A DNA stretch of 64,000 bases from Novosphingobium sp. (lineage in GTDB: Bacteria > Pseudomonadota > Alphaproteobacteria > Sphingomonadales > Sphingomonadaceae): contig JAGIAR010000002.1 in assembly GCA_017744735.1 (NCBI GenBank), forward strand, positions 126,599-190,598. Reading direction: 5' to 3'. Made by a program: the position numbers and the translations under genes. Below, piece by piece: positions 37,945 through 47,899 of this stretch; positions within the stretch are counted from its first letter, which is position 1, and each line of letters opens with the position of its first letter. The notes under the pieces are model-generated. The model was not told the DNA's origin. It saw only the letters and a program-made list of their open reading frames with translations, and did not search any database.

Positions 37945-38526
37945 ATGGCCAGCCACCGTTCACTCCTTCTCGCGTTCATGCTCCTCGCCGCCTGCGGCAA
38001 GCAGCCGCAGGTTGGACAGCTCGCGTCCGACGATGCCGGGGAGCCCGCGCCCGCCCCCCTCCCCAACAGCCTCGGCGCGCGATGGCATGTCTCCGCCGAC
38101 GGCAAGGGCATCGAACTCGCGCGCCCGGCGGGCAAGCCGTTCCTGACGCTGCATTGCGTGATCGCGCAGGGGCAGAAGCCGCAGCTTGCCGTGATCCGCC
38201 ATGCGCTGTCGGAGCCGGGCGCCAAGGCGCTGTTCGCGGTGCTGGGGAACGGCGTCGTGTCGCGGATGAAGCTCGATGCGAAGCTGGCGCAGGAAGGGTG
38301 GATCTGGGAAGGAACCTACCCGGCCGACGCGCCCGAGCTCGACGTGTTCACCGGCCAGCGCGACATCGAGGCGACCCTGCCCGGCGCGGGCATGCTCAGG
38401 ATCGGCGGCAGCGCGCTGCCGCGCGAGTTCATCCAGTGGTGCCGGCGGAACGGGGCGCCGCTGCCGGCGGACGATGGCCGGGAAATCAGCCCGCCTTCGC
38501 CAGATCGGTCAGGCTCGAAGGCGTGA
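37945..38526 (+). CDS. Lipoprotein of unknown function
   Basis: The 193-residue protein has a lipobox (MASHRSLLLAFMLLAAC) and a beta-rich body (GARWHVSADGKGIELARPAG, LTLHCVIAQGQKP, FTGQRDIEATLPGAGML) ending FIQWCRRNGAPLP. A pair of Cys (TLHC and QWC) may be bonded. I recognise no family. The last 41 bases overlap the convergent dsbD-like gene. It follows the toxin gene by 13 bases. Confidence 0.7.
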   Translation: MASHRSLLLAFMLLAACGKQPQVGQLASDDAGEPAPAPLPNSLGARWHVSADGKGIELARPAGKPFLTLHCVIAQGQKPQLAVIRHALSEPGAKALFAVLGNGVVSRMKLDAKLAQEGWIWEGTYPADAPELDVFTGQRDIEATLPGAGMLRIGGSALPREFIQWCRRNGAPLPADDGREISPPSPDRSGSKA

Positions 38527-40492
38527 GCACCTGCGGCAATTGCTGCGCCTCGCCGCCGGGCCTGTACCACAGATAGAGCGGAATCCCGGCTGCGCCCTGC
38601 GCGTTGAGGAAGCGGGTGATCGCCGGGTCGCGGCGGGTCCAGTCGCCCTTGAGCGCGACCACGCCGGCCTTGTCGAAGGCGGCCTTGGTTTCCGCGCGCT
38701 CGATCGCCACGCCCTCGTTGACCTTGCAGGTCAGGCACCAGTCGGCGGTGAACCATACGAACACCGGCTTGCCGCTCTTGCGCGCTTCGGCCAGCGCGGC
38801 CTCGGTGAAAGGTTTCGCGGGGATAAGGCCGGTCTCTTCCGAGGCTCTGGTATCGAACGAGTAAGGGTGCCACCCCCCCAGTCCTACCGCCGCCATCATC
38901 ACGAACATCGCGGCGACTTTGAGGACGGGACCGCGATACCCGATGAGAGGCAGAACCGCAGCAGCCGACAGAAGCAGTCCGAACAAGACAAACCAGGGCC
39001 CGCCCAACCGCCAGCACAGCCACACCAGCGCCAGCGCGGTCAGCCCCATCGGCACCGCCATCGCCTTGCGGAAGATATCCATCCACCGGCCCGGCTTCGG
39101 CAGCAGGCGGCGCAGCGGCGGGACGAAGCCGAGCGCGAGGAACGGCAGCGCGATCCCCAGCCCCAGCGCGGCGAACAGCAGCAGCGCCTCGGCCGGCGGC
39201 AACAGCAGCGCCGCGCCCATCGCCGCGGCCATGAACGGCCCGGTGCAGGGCGTCGCGACGAAGGCCGCGAGCAGGCCGGTCGCGAAGGCGCCGAGCGGCT
39301 TGCCGCTGCCGCTGAACGACAGGCCCGGCAGTTCGAACAGCCCGGCGAAATTGGCGGTGATCGCGGTCGCCAGCACCAGCAGGAACACCACCACGCCGGG
39401 TTCCTGCAACTGGAAGGCCCAGCCGATCTCGTTCCCCGCCGCCCGCAGCGCCAGCATCACCCCGCCGAGCGCCAGGCAGGCAAGTATCACGCCGCCGGTA
39501 TAGGCAAGGCCGTCCGCCCGGGCATCCGCTTCGCTCTCGCCGGCACGGGCAAGACTCAGCGCCTTGAGGCTGAGGATCGGGAACACGCAGGGCATGATGT
39601 TGAGCAGCAACCCGCCGAGCAGCGCGAGCCCGAGCAGGCTCCACAGCGGCGGCAGCTTCTGTTCCGCCGCGCCGGCAAGTGGGGTTCCGCCGCTCGGCAC
39701 CGTGCCCGCCACGGCGACGAAGCGGATACCGTCGCCCTGGTCGTTCAGCTTGAGGATGCCGGAAACCTCGCCCGGCGCGGGGCGAGCGCCCTTGAGCGGC
39801 AGCTCGGCGATCAGCCAATTCCCGTCCCTGCGGAATATTTGCGGCGCCGCGTAGTCGATCAGCTCGGGGGTCGAGAGGAACACATGCGGCGCGGCGATGT
39901 CGAGCGAGGCCGGCAGCGGGATCCCGATCCGCAGCTTGCCGTCCGCGAGTTCGAACCCGGCCTTGCTGTCGAGCAGCGGCGGGATCGCCGCGCGCCACTT
40001 GTCGAAGCGCGGATCGATGGTGCCGCCGGTCCCGATCTTCACCGTCGTGGCCAGAGTCGCGCGTTCGGGCACGCAGGTCTGCGGATTGCACACCAGCCAC
40101 TGTGCCTCCACCGTCACCGGCACGGTCGAGCCTGGCACCGCATCCTGCGGCACCGACAGCGGCACCAGCAAAGCATACGGGCCTTCGTAGACGTGGTTCA
40201 TCAGGCCCGAGATCAGCAGGGTCTGCGGCACCGGATAGTCGGGCTCGCCCGCCTTCCACCCGGGCGGCAGCGACCAGTCGAGCGCGGTGGCGAAGCCGGC
40301 ATCGCCCGGATTGGTCCAGTAGCCGTGCCAGTCCTTCTCGGGCGTCATCGCGATCGCCAACTCGGTCTGCCCGCCGGGCGCCACCGGCCCCTGCGCGACC
40401 AGTTCGGCGGCCATGTGATTGGCGTGAGCGGGCGCGGCAACCAGTGCGGCCAGCAACAGTGCGATCGACGCCAACAGCTTGCGGCCAAGCAT
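38486..40492 (-). CDS. DsbD-like thiol:disulfide reductase
   Basis: The 668-residue membrane protein has a signal peptide, an N-terminal periplasmic beta domain with Cys pair (QWLVCNPQTCVPERAT), an eight-helix CcdA-like core with key Cys in NIMPCVFPILSLKAL and FVATPCTGPFMAAAMG, and a C-terminal thioredoxin domain (FTADWCLTCKVNEGVAIERA). It carries electrons from cytoplasmic thioredoxin to periplasmic thiols such as the TlpA-like protein. The architecture is that of DsbD/ScsB. Confidence 0.93.
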   Translation of the reverse strand: MLGRKLLASIALLLAALVAAPAHANHMAAELVAQGPVAPGGQTELAIAMTPEKDWHGYWTNPGDAGFATALDWSLPPGWKAGEPDYPVPQTLLISGLMNHVYEGPYALLVPLSVPQDAVPGSTVPVTVEAQWLVCNPQTCVPERATLATTVKIGTGGTIDPRFDKWRAAIPPLLDSKAGFELADGKLRIGIPLPASLDIAAPHVFLSTPELIDYAAPQIFRRDGNWLIAELPLKGARPAPGEVSGILKLNDQGDGIRFVAVAGTVPSGGTPLAGAAEQKLPPLWSLLGLALLGGLLLNIMPCVFPILSLKALSLARAGESEADARADGLAYTGGVILACLALGGVMLALRAAGNEIGWAFQLQEPGVVVFLLVLATAITANFAGLFELPGLSFSGSGKPLGAFATGLLAAFVATPCTGPFMAAAMGAALLLPPAEALLLFAALGLGIALPFLALGFVPPLRRLLPKPGRWMDIFRKAMAVPMGLTALALVWLCWRLGGPWFVLFGLLLSAAAVLPLIGYRGPVLKVAAMFVMMAAVGLGGWHPYSFDTRASEETGLIPAKPFTEAALAEARKSGKPVFVWFTADWCLTCKVNEGVAIERAETKAAFDKAGVVALKGDWTRRDPAITRFLNAQGAAGIPLYLWYRPGGEAQQLPQVLTPSSLTDLAKAG

Positions 40493-40557
40493 TTACTCGC
40501 GAACCTTCTTCTCTTGCGCCTTGCTGGCGGAACGCACCCGTCCTACGGAATGCCGCG

Positions 40558-41772
40558 ATGAACGAAAAGCGCGAATTGCTGATCCTCGGCGGCGGCCTCG
40601 TCGGCATGACGCTGGCGCTGGCCGCGGCGAAGAAGGGGATCGCCAGCCATGTGGTGGACCGGGCCGATCCGGCCGAGCTGACCGCCGAAGGCTTCGACGG
40701 CCGCGCGAGCGCGATCTCGACCGCAAGCTGGAACCTGTTCGCTAATGTCGGCCTTGCCGATCGGCTCGAACCGCACGGCTGCCCGATCGCCTCCATTGCC
40801 GTGACCGATGCCATGCGCCCGGGCCGGATCGATTTCACCCCCGAGCCGGATGAAGGTTCGCTCGGGCGGATGTTCTCCAACCGCGAGCTGCGCCTCGCGC
40901 TGTTCGAGGCTGCGCGGCAGGAACCGCTGATCGCCTGGCACGCGCCGGTCGAAGTCATGGCGCGCGAACGCGGCGAACACGGCGTCTCCGCCACGCTGAA
41001 GGACGGCCGCACGCTGCACGCCAGCCTGATGATCGCCGCCGAGGGGCGCCGCTCGCCCACCCGCGAGGAAGCCGGCCTGCCGATCGCCCATTGGGACTAC
41101 AGCCACCGCGCGATCATCGCCGGGATCGACCACGAAAAGCCGCACGACAACGTCGCGTGGGAGATATTCTATCCGGCCGGCCCCTTCGCGCTGCTGCCGA
41201 TGAACGACGGGCCGGACGGGCAGCATCGCAGCGCCTTGGTCTGGACGGTGGCGGAGAAAGATGCGGAAGGCGTGCTGAAGCTGTCCGACCGCGGCTTCGT
41301 CGCCGAGGTCGAGCAGCGGATGCAGGGCCTGTTCGGCACGGTTGCGCTAAACAGCCCGCGGACCTCCTATCCGCTGAGCTTTCAGCACACGGCGCGGATC
41401 GTGGCGGACCGGCTCGCGCTGGTCGGCGACGCGGCGCACGGGATGCACCCGATCGCAGGACAAGGACTGAACGTGGGCCTGCGCGACGTCGGCGCGCTGG
41501 TCGAGGTGCTGGCGGAGGGCATGCGCCTCGGGCTCGATCCGGGCGATGCGCAACTGCTCAAACGCTACGAGAACTGGCGCGCGCTCGACACCTTCACCGT
41601 GTCCTTCGCGACCGACGGGCTGACCCGGCTGTTCGGCGTCAAGGGCCGCACCGCATCGGCGATCCGCCGCTTCGGCATGGCCGGGGTCCAGCGCACGCCA
41701 TTCCTCAAGCGCTTCTTCATGGACGAAGCGCGCGGGATGAGCGGGAAACTGCCCGAATTGCTGCGCGGCTAG
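40558..41772 (+). CDS. UbiH/COQ6-family FAD monooxygenase
   Basis: The 404-residue protein shows the FAD Rossmann motif LLILGGGLVGMTLALAAAKK and the second motif LVGDAAHGMHPIAGQGLNVG, with RASAISTASWNLFANVGL typical of UbiH/UbiF/VisC ubiquinone hydroxylases. In sphingomonads one such enzyme often hydroxylates several ring positions. I took the ATG of MNEKRELLI. It converges with the mitofilin-like gene and shares its last four bases. Confidence 0.9.
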   Translation: MNEKRELLILGGGLVGMTLALAAAKKGIASHVVDRADPAELTAEGFDGRASAISTASWNLFANVGLADRLEPHGCPIASIAVTDAMRPGRIDFTPEPDEGSLGRMFSNRELRLALFEAARQEPLIAWHAPVEVMARERGEHGVSATLKDGRTLHASLMIAAEGRRSPTREEAGLPIAHWDYSHRAIIAGIDHEKPHDNVAWEIFYPAGPFALLPMNDGPDGQHRSALVWTVAEKDAEGVLKLSDRGFVAEVEQRMQGLFGTVALNSPRTSYPLSFQHTARIVADRLALVGDAAHGMHPIAGQGLNVGLRDVGALVEVLAEGMRLGLDPGDAQLLKRYENWRALDTFTVSFATDGLTRLFGVKGRTASAIRRFGMAGVQRTPFLKRFFMDEARGMSGKLPELLRG

Positions 41773-42707
41773 GGCGTCGGCGCGGGGGGCGTCGGCGCGG
41801 GGGCCGGCGACGGCGCAAGTCCCGGCTGGTCGACCTTTCTGCCGCCGGCATCGCGCAAATTGCCCGGATCGAGGATCGCGGCCTGCTCGATCCGGTCGAG
41901 CCCTTTCATCGCGTTGGCATAGCGCCGCGCATCGGCGATCCACGCCCTGGCCGCATCGGTGTCGCCGCCGGGAAGCTTTTCCACCTCGCCGATCGCCTCG
42001 TCATACATGCCCGATTGCAGCCGCAGGCGCGCCCGCGCGATGCGATCGACCGGGAGCGGCGAAGGCGAGGATTGCTTGCGGACGATGAACAGCTCGCTCA
42101 GCTCGCGCTCGAACCAGGCCCAACCGGCGCTGTCCTCGCTCGCCAGGCGCGGCGCGAGATTGTCGAGCCGCGCAAGCAATTGCTCGACCGTGACCGGGTT
42201 CCGCGACGCCGCAATGACGTCGCGCACCGATTGCCCCTGGGCCGCGCCGAACCGCAGGTTGAGCTGGCCCTGGAGATAGGCGAGCGGCTGGCCCCGCTCG
42301 ATTGCGCGGCGCGCCGCGAAGGCGATCAGCAATCCCTCGGCGCGCGCTGCATTGCCGGCCGAGGCCTGCGACTGGACGTCGAGCCGGGCCAGCCGCTGCT
42401 CCAGTCCGGCAACCCGCAGCTCGAGCCCGCCCTGTTGTTGCGCGACCGCCGCGACCGCCGCGACCGAAGGCACATGCGCAGCCTGCTGGGGCGCGGCCAG
42501 CGCGAGTTTCTGCCCCGTCTGCTGCTCGACCATCTTCGCGGTGTTGTTCCAGGCCGAATAGAACGTGCCGGTGCCGACGGCCAGCGCGGTCAGGCCGACG
42601 CCGACCAGGAACGCCACCAGCATCGCGCCGAGCAGGATGCGGGTGCGGCCGGTCTTGCGTTCCGGAACGCGGCTGGCCTGGGGCCGGCTGAAATACTCGT
42701 CTGCCAT
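41769..42707 (-). CDS. HemX/mitofilin-like inner membrane protein
   Basis: The 312-residue protein has a cytoplasmic N-terminus, one transmembrane helix (TRILLGAMLVAFLVGVGLTA), then a long helical periplasmic part with coiled-coil features (GLELRVAGLEQRLARLDVQS) and a Pro/Ala tail. It follows hemC and hemD in the operon, as COG4223 mitofilin-like proteins do in alphaproteobacteria. A structural role in the membrane is likely; an enzymatic role in heme synthesis is not shown. Confidence 0.8.
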   Translation of the reverse strand: MADEYFSRPQASRVPERKTGRTRILLGAMLVAFLVGVGLTALAVGTGTFYSAWNNTAKMVEQQTGQKLALAAPQQAAHVPSVAAVAAVAQQQGGLELRVAGLEQRLARLDVQSQASAGNAARAEGLLIAFAARRAIERGQPLAYLQGQLNLRFGAAQGQSVRDVIAASRNPVTVEQLLARLDNLAPRLASEDSAGWAWFERELSELFIVRKQSSPSPLPVDRIARARLRLQSGMYDEAIGEVEKLPGGDTDAARAWIADARRYANAMKGLDRIEQAAILDPGNLRDAGGRKVDQPGLAPSPAPAPTPPAPTP

Positions 42708-42742
42708 AACCTCGTCGACCCGGCTGTTCGGCTAGGCCGCGA

Positions 42743-43417
42743 TCATTGGCACATGTCCTGCGCCAAGGCCAGTAGCGGTGCCTCGCGGGGGGCGTCCACG
42801 GTGCGCACCTCGCGCCAGCCGGAGCCCGCCGCCTGCGCGATGCGCGGGCCGAGCGCCGCCAGCGCAATCCGCCCGCGATCGAGGCCGAGCCGGGAAACTT
42901 CCTGCGCGAAATGCCGCGCGGCCTCGCCCGAATGGAGCAGCACCAGCCCACCATCGCGCAGTTCCCCCGCCATGTCGGGCGGCATCGGCAGCTCGGCGCT
43001 TTCATAGGTTACGCGCGTGTCGAGCACGATCCCGAGCGGCGGCACCAGCGGGATGCGCTTCGCGCCGGCCAGCCGCAGCAGGGTGAGCGGCCGCGGCAGA
43101 CCGCCCAGCACCTGCTGGAGCCCGCCGCTGCCTTCCACCCGGACCGCAAAGCCCGCCGCGCGCGCGGCTTCGGCGGTCGCGGCGCCGACCGCATAGGCCG
43201 GCTTGCCGCGGAACCGGGCCAGTCCCGGCCCGGCATGGCGCAGGGCATTGGCGCTGCCGAGCAGCACTCCGTCGATCGTGTCGGGCACCGGCGGATCCCA
43301 TGCGACCGGGCGAATCTCGAACAGCGGCCAGCCCGCCATGTCGAGGCCCATCGCCTGCCCTCGCTCCAGCGTCGCCGAGAGCCCCGGCTCCGGGCGGATC
43401 GCGACGACGCGGGTCAT
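42743..43417 (-). CDS. hemD: Uroporphyrinogen-III synthase
   Basis: Closes hydroxymethylbilane with D-ring inversion. The 224-residue protein has the two-lobe pattern of the family with weak but typical segments (TRVVAIRPEPGLSATLERGQ, AYAVGAATAEAARAAGFAV, GGLVLLHSGEAARHFAQEV, ALGPRIAQAAGSGW). HemD is poorly conserved, so the identity leans on the four-base overlap with hemC. The start is the ATG of MTRVVAIRP. Confidence 0.9.
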   Translation of the reverse strand: MTRVVAIRPEPGLSATLERGQAMGLDMAGWPLFEIRPVAWDPPVPDTIDGVLLGSANALRHAGPGLARFRGKPAYAVGAATAEAARAAGFAVRVEGSGGLQQVLGGLPRPLTLLRLAGAKRIPLVPPLGIVLDTRVTYESAELPMPPDMAGELRDGGLVLLHSGEAARHFAQEVSRLGLDRGRIALAALGPRIAQAAGSGWREVRTVDAPREAPLLALAQDMCQ

Positions 43418-44334
43418 CCGGTGAAATGCTGCCGGATGGGCGGCCCCGCCCGCGCGAGCAGCTCGGCCGCGAGGGCTCTGGGCGCCTGGGCGTCGCCGGC
43501 AGCGAAGCGGATTGCGCCGTCGACCCGCTCGGCCCCGTCGGGGCTGAACAGCGCGGCGCGCAGGGTCAGTTCCGCGTCGCCCTCGCACAGCACTCCGATC
43601 GGGCTGTGGCAAGTGCCGCCGAGCCCGGCCAGCAGCGCACGCTCGGCCATCACCTGCGCCCGGCTGGGCGCGTGGTCGATCGGCGCGAGCAGCGCGCGCG
43701 TGGCGCCGTCGTCCGCGTTGCATTCGATCCCGATCGCGCCCTGCGACGGCGCCGGAAGCCAGTCGGGCAGGCCAAGCGGCGTGCCGACATCCATCATCCC
43801 GAGCCGTTCGAGCCCGGCGGCGGCCAGCAGGGTCGCGGCAGCCTCGCCCTCGGCAAGCTTGCCGAGCCGGGTCTGGACGTTGCCGCGGAACGACACCACC
43901 GAGCAGTCGGGCCGGTGGTGCAGGATCTGCGCGGCGCGGCGCGGGGCGCTGGTGCCGACCCGGGCGCCTTCGGGCAGATCGGCAAGGCTCGCGGCGCCGA
44001 CCAGCACGTCGCGCACGTCGGCGCGCGGCAGGACTGCCGCGATCACCAGGCTTTCCGGCCGCAGCGTCTCGACGTCCTTGAGCGAATGCACCGCCGCGTC
44101 GATCAGCCCTTCCGCGAGCCAGGCGTCGAGTTCCTTGGTCCACAGCGCCTTGCCGCCGATGTCGGCGAGCGGGCGATCGAGCACCTTGTCGCCGCTGGCG
44201 AGCACCGGGACCAGTTCGACCATCTCCTCCGCCCAGCCATGCGCGGCGCACAGGCGCGCGCGCGTCTCTTCGGCCTGCGCCATCGCGAGCGGGGAGCGGC
44301 GTGTGCCGAGGCGGATATGCGGAATGCTGCTCAT
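43414..44334 (-). CDS. hemC: Porphobilinogen deaminase (hydroxymethylbilane synthase)
   Basis: Joins four porphobilinogens for heme synthesis. The 306-residue protein has the start RLGTRRSPLAMAQAE, the catalytic Asp segment AVHSLKDVETL, the Arg-rich VGTSAPRRAAQI and the dipyrromethane cofactor Cys in LGGTCHSPIGVL. It is divergent from tsaD (48 bases between start codons) and leads the hemC-hemD-mitofilin-like operon. Confidence 0.97.
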   Translation of the reverse strand: MSSIPHIRLGTRRSPLAMAQAEETRARLCAAHGWAEEMVELVPVLASGDKVLDRPLADIGGKALWTKELDAWLAEGLIDAAVHSLKDVETLRPESLVIAAVLPRADVRDVLVGAASLADLPEGARVGTSAPRRAAQILHHRPDCSVVSFRGNVQTRLGKLAEGEAAATLLAAAGLERLGMMDVGTPLGLPDWLPAPSQGAIGIECNADDGATRALLAPIDHAPSRAQVMAERALLAGLGGTCHSPIGVLCEGDAELTLRAALFSPDGAERVDGAIRFAAGDAQAPRALAAELLARAGPPIRQHFTG

Positions 44335-44381
44335 ACGGGCGCGCTTGCCCTAAGCCGCATTTGCGTCCAGTGGAACCCCGG

Positions 44382-45416
44382 ATGGGGACGATCCTAGGCA
44401 TAGAATCCAGCTGCGACGAAACCGCCGCGGCGCTGGTCACTTCCGACCGGCGGATTCTTGCCCAGCATATCGCGAGCCAGGACGACGCGCATCGCCCCTA
44501 TGGCGGGGTGGTGCCCGAGATTGCCGCGCGCGCGCATTCCGAGCGACTCGCGCCGCTGATCGAGGCGACCCTGAACGACGCGGGGCTCGACCTGTCGGAG
44601 GTCGACGCGATCGCCGCCACCGCCGGGCCCGGCCTGATCGGCGGGGTGATGGTCGGCCTCGTCACCGCCAAGGCGCTGGCGATGGCCGGCGGCAAGCCGC
44701 TCTATGCGATCAACCATCTCGAAGGGCACGCGCTGTCGCCGCGTTTGGCCGATGTGTCGCTTCGGTTCCCCTATGCGCTGCTGCTGGTTTCGGGCGGGCA
44801 TTGCCAGATCCTGCGGGTCGAGGGCGTAGGGCGCTACAAACGCTTCGCGACCACGATCGACGATGCGCTGGGCGAAGCCTTCGACAAGACCGCCAAGCTG
44901 CTCGGTCTCGGCTTTCCCGGCGGGCCGCAGGTGGAGCGGGTGGCCAGGCAGGGCAACCCCAGGGCGGTCCCGCTGCCGCGCCCGCTGGTCGGCAGCGGGG
45001 AACCGCATTTCTCCTTCGCGGGTCTCAAGAGCGCGGTGCTGCGCGCGAAGGAGAGCGGGAAATATGCCGATGCCGATCTTGCGGCGAGCTTCCAGCAGGC
45101 GGCGATCGATTGCGTGACCGACCGCTTGCGCCTCGCTCTTGAGACAATGGATGAAGTGACCGCGCTGGTCGTCGCCGGCGGGGTGGCGGCCAATGCCGGG
45201 GTCCGCGCGGCGCTGGAATGCGTTGCGGGCGAGTTCGGCCTGCCCTTCTCCGCCCCGCCGCCCGCGCTGTGCACCGACAATGCGGCGATGATCGCCTGGG
45301 CCGCGCTCGAACGCTTCGCGCCCGGCCTGTCCGACCCGCTCGACATTTCCGCCCGCCCGCGCTGGCCGCTCGATCCCACGGCCGAACCGGCGCGCGGGGC
45401 GGGAGTGAAGGCGTGA
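44382..45416 (+). CDS. tsaD: tRNA N6-threonylcarbamoyltransferase TsaD
   Basis: Adds threonylcarbamoyl to A37 of tRNAs that read ANN codons. The 344-residue protein starts ILGIESSCDETAAALVTSDR and has the metal-binding His pair in INHLEGHALSP and the nucleotide motif LLVSGGHCQIL plus VAGGVAANAGVR. I took the ATG of MGTILGIESS. It overlaps gpsA by four bases, a conserved pairing. Confidence 0.97.
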   Translation: MGTILGIESSCDETAAALVTSDRRILAQHIASQDDAHRPYGGVVPEIAARAHSERLAPLIEATLNDAGLDLSEVDAIAATAGPGLIGGVMVGLVTAKALAMAGGKPLYAINHLEGHALSPRLADVSLRFPYALLLVSGGHCQILRVEGVGRYKRFATTIDDALGEAFDKTAKLLGLGFPGGPQVERVARQGNPRAVPLPRPLVGSGEPHFSFAGLKSAVLRAKESGKYADADLAASFQQAAIDCVTDRLRLALETMDEVTALVVAGGVAANAGVRAALECVAGEFGLPFSAPPPALCTDNAAMIAWAALERFAPGLSDPLDISARPRWPLDPTAEPARGAGVKA

Positions 45417-46399
45417 GCATCGGCGTCCTCGGCGCGGGGGCGTGGGGCACCGCCCTCGCCCAGATGCTCGCGTCGGACGGGAGCCCGGTGCTGCTGTGGG
45501 CGCGCGAGCCAGAACTGGTCGACGAGATCAACACGCAGCGCAGCAACCGGCTGTACCTCCCCTCGGCCACGCTCGCGCCGACCATCCGCGCGACCGGCGA
45601 GGTCGCCGAAGCCGCCGCCTGCGAGATCCTGCTGCTGGTCACCCCGGCCCAGCACATGGGCAGCGTGCTCGCGACCTTCCCGGCTTTCCCGCGCGACCTG
45701 GTGCTGTGCAACAAGGGGATCGAGGCCGGGACCGGCCGGCTGATGGCCGAAGTCGCCCGCGATGCCGCGCCGGCCAGCGCGATCGCGGTGCTTTCGGGCC
45801 CGACCTTCGCGCATGAAGTCGCCGCCGGGCTGCCGACCGCGGTCACCCTCGCCTGCTCGGGCGGCGAGGCCCAGTGGGAGCGGCTGTCCGCGGCGATCGC
45901 CCGGCCGAGCTTCCGGCCCTATTTCTCCGACGACCTCGTCGGCGCCGAGACCGGCGGCGCGGTCAAGAACGTGCTCGCGATCGCCTGCGGGGTGGTCGAC
46001 GGGCTCGGCCTCGGCCAGAACGCCCGCGCCGCGCTGATCGCGCGCGGCTATGCCGAAATGCAGCGCTTCGGCGAGGCGCTGGGCGGACAGCGGGAAACCC
46101 TTTCCGGCCTGTGTGGTTTAGGCGATCTCGTGCTGACCTGTTCCTCCACCTCGAGCCGCAACTTCTCGCTCGGCAAGGCGCTCGGCGAAGGGCGCTCGCC
46201 CGCAGAGCTGATGGCCAACCGCCGCACCGTGGCCGAGGGCGCCTTCACCGCCCCGGTGCTGGTCGAGCGGGCCGCCGAGCTGGGCATCCGCATGCCGATC
46301 GCAGAGGCGGTCGGGCGGCTGCTGACCGGTGCCCCGGCCAAGGAGATCGTGCAGGAACTGCTCGCCCGCCCGTTGCGCGCCGAGGGAGCGGGCGAATGA
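45413..46399 (+). CDS. gpsA: Glycerol-3-phosphate dehydrogenase [NAD(P)+]
   Basis: Makes glycerol-3-phosphate for phospholipid synthesis. The 328-residue protein starts at a GTG (VSIGVLGAGAWGTALAQML) that overlaps the tsaD stop. GAETGGAVKNVLAIACGVVD contains the catalytic Lys, and SGLCGLGDLVLTCSSTSSRN is the family signature. The stop overlaps the flippase start. Confidence 0.97.
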   Translation: MSIGVLGAGAWGTALAQMLASDGSPVLLWAREPELVDEINTQRSNRLYLPSATLAPTIRATGEVAEAAACEILLLVTPAQHMGSVLATFPAFPRDLVLCNKGIEAGTGRLMAEVARDAAPASAIAVLSGPTFAHEVAAGLPTAVTLACSGGEAQWERLSAAIARPSFRPYFSDDLVGAETGGAVKNVLAIACGVVDGLGLGQNARAALIARGYAEMQRFGEALGGQRETLSGLCGLGDLVLTCSSTSSRNFSLGKALGEGRSPAELMANRRTVAEGAFTAPVLVERAAELGIRMPIAEAVGRLLTGAPAKEIVQELLARPLRAEGAGE

Positions 46400-47880
46400 A
46401 CGCCCAGCCCGAAGGCGGAGACATCGCCGCGCTCGCCAAGGGCGGGCGGACCAACTTCATCGGCTTCCTGCTGCGCCTCGCCGCGCGCATCCCGTTCCTG
46501 TTCATCGCCGCGCGGTTCTACGGCCCGGAAGAGATGGGCAAGCTGACCTCGGCGCTGGTCGCGATCGAGCTGGCGAGCCAGCTTGCGACCTTCGGCCAGA
46601 AGCGCGGCCTCGCGGTGCGGCTCGCCAGCGGCGACCAGCACGACGCCCACGCGGTGGCCGACGCGATGGTGCTCAGCACGCTGCTGGGCGCGGCCTTTAC
46701 CGTGATCCTGTTCCTGTTTCCCGAGCTGATCTTCCCCAAGGCGGTCCCGACCCGGCTCGACCTGCTGATCCCGCTGTCGATCATCCCCTACACGCTGACC
46801 GACATCGCGCTGGCGGCAATGGCGTTCCGCTTCGATGTCGGCGCCACCGTCAAGGCGCGCTCGCTGGTCGAACCCTGGGCGCTGTCGATCATGGCGGCGG
46901 CGGCGATGTATTTCGTGCCGCACAGCGGGCTGACGCTCGCCTACAACGTCTCGATCTTCTGCACCGGGATCTACGCGGTGTTCATCCTGTTCAAGGCCTA
47001 TGGCGCGCCCCGCGGCTGGGTGCCGCATCCCGGGCGGACCTTGCGGCTGGCGCTGGAGAACGCGCCGCTGGCGATGGCCGACATGGTCGAATGGGGCACG
47101 CGCCGGATCGACGTCGCGATGCTGACCGTGTTCGCCTCGCCCACCGCGGTCGGGGTGTATTATTTCGCGCAGCAGGTGGCCAGCCTGCCGCAGAAGCTCA
47201 AGACCAGCTTCGAGCCGATCCTGGGCCCGGTGATCACCCGCAACCTGAAAGAGAAGAACTACCAGGCGATCGCCCGGCAGGTCTGCCAGGTCGGCTTCTG
47301 GATCACCGCAATGCAGGCCGGGGTCGCGCTGGCGCTGGGCATTCCGGGCGAGGCGATCATGGGGCTCGGCGGACCGGAATTCGTCGGCGGCACCGGCGCG
47401 CTGGCCTTCCTGCTGGTCGCCGAGGTGCTGGCCGCCACCGCGGTCGTATCCGAGGCGGCGCTGATCTACATGGCGCGGATCAAGAACCTGTGGGTCTCGC
47501 TGTTCACGATTTCTTTCCAGGCGGCCCTGACTGTGGCGATCATGTTCGCGATCAAGCAGTATCACAAGCCCGAGCTGTGGTATTCGGCGGGCGCGGCAAG
47601 CGCGCTGATGCTGACGCTCGGCACGGCGTCGCTGATCAAGAGCCGGTTGCTGTCGCAGATCCTGCACCAGCCGATCAACAACTGGCGCTGGGCGCTGGTA
47701 TGGGCGGCGGCACCGGCAATCATGGTCGGCTGGATCGCGGTCCACCTGCCCGAATGGGCCGAGCTGGCGTTCGGCGTCCCGGCAATCCTCGGGATCTACG
47801 GCTGGATGATCTGGAATCGCGGCTTCGGCCCCGAGGACCGGCTGCTGTTTCGCAAGGGCGTCGCGCCCCAGGAAGCGTAA
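46396..47880 (+). CDS. Oligosaccharide flippase family membrane protein (MOP superfamily)
   Basis: The 494-residue protein has about 12-14 transmembrane helices in the Wzx/MurJ-like pattern and starts after gpsA with overlapping stop/start. Visible family-like segments are TNFIGFLLRLAARIPFLFIA, the central EWGTRRIDVAMLTVFASPTA and QQVASLPQKLKTSFEPIL. It probably flips a lipid-linked sugar or glycolipid across the inner membrane. No glycosyltransferase is nearby, so the substrate cannot be named. Confidence 0.82.
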   Translation: MNAQPEGGDIAALAKGGRTNFIGFLLRLAARIPFLFIAARFYGPEEMGKLTSALVAIELASQLATFGQKRGLAVRLASGDQHDAHAVADAMVLSTLLGAAFTVILFLFPELIFPKAVPTRLDLLIPLSIIPYTLTDIALAAMAFRFDVGATVKARSLVEPWALSIMAAAAMYFVPHSGLTLAYNVSIFCTGIYAVFILFKAYGAPRGWVPHPGRTLRLALENAPLAMADMVEWGTRRIDVAMLTVFASPTAVGVYYFAQQVASLPQKLKTSFEPILGPVITRNLKEKNYQAIARQVCQVGFWITAMQAGVALALGIPGEAIMGLGGPEFVGGTGALAFLLVAEVLAATAVVSEAALIYMARIKNLWVSLFTISFQAALTVAIMFAIKQYHKPELWYSAGAASALMLTLGTASLIKSRLLSQILHQPINNWRWALVWAAAPAIMVGWIAVHLPEWAELAFGVPAILGIYGWMIWNRGFGPEDRLLFRKGVAPQEA

Positions 47881-47899
47881 GTTGAGGAGTAACGGATAG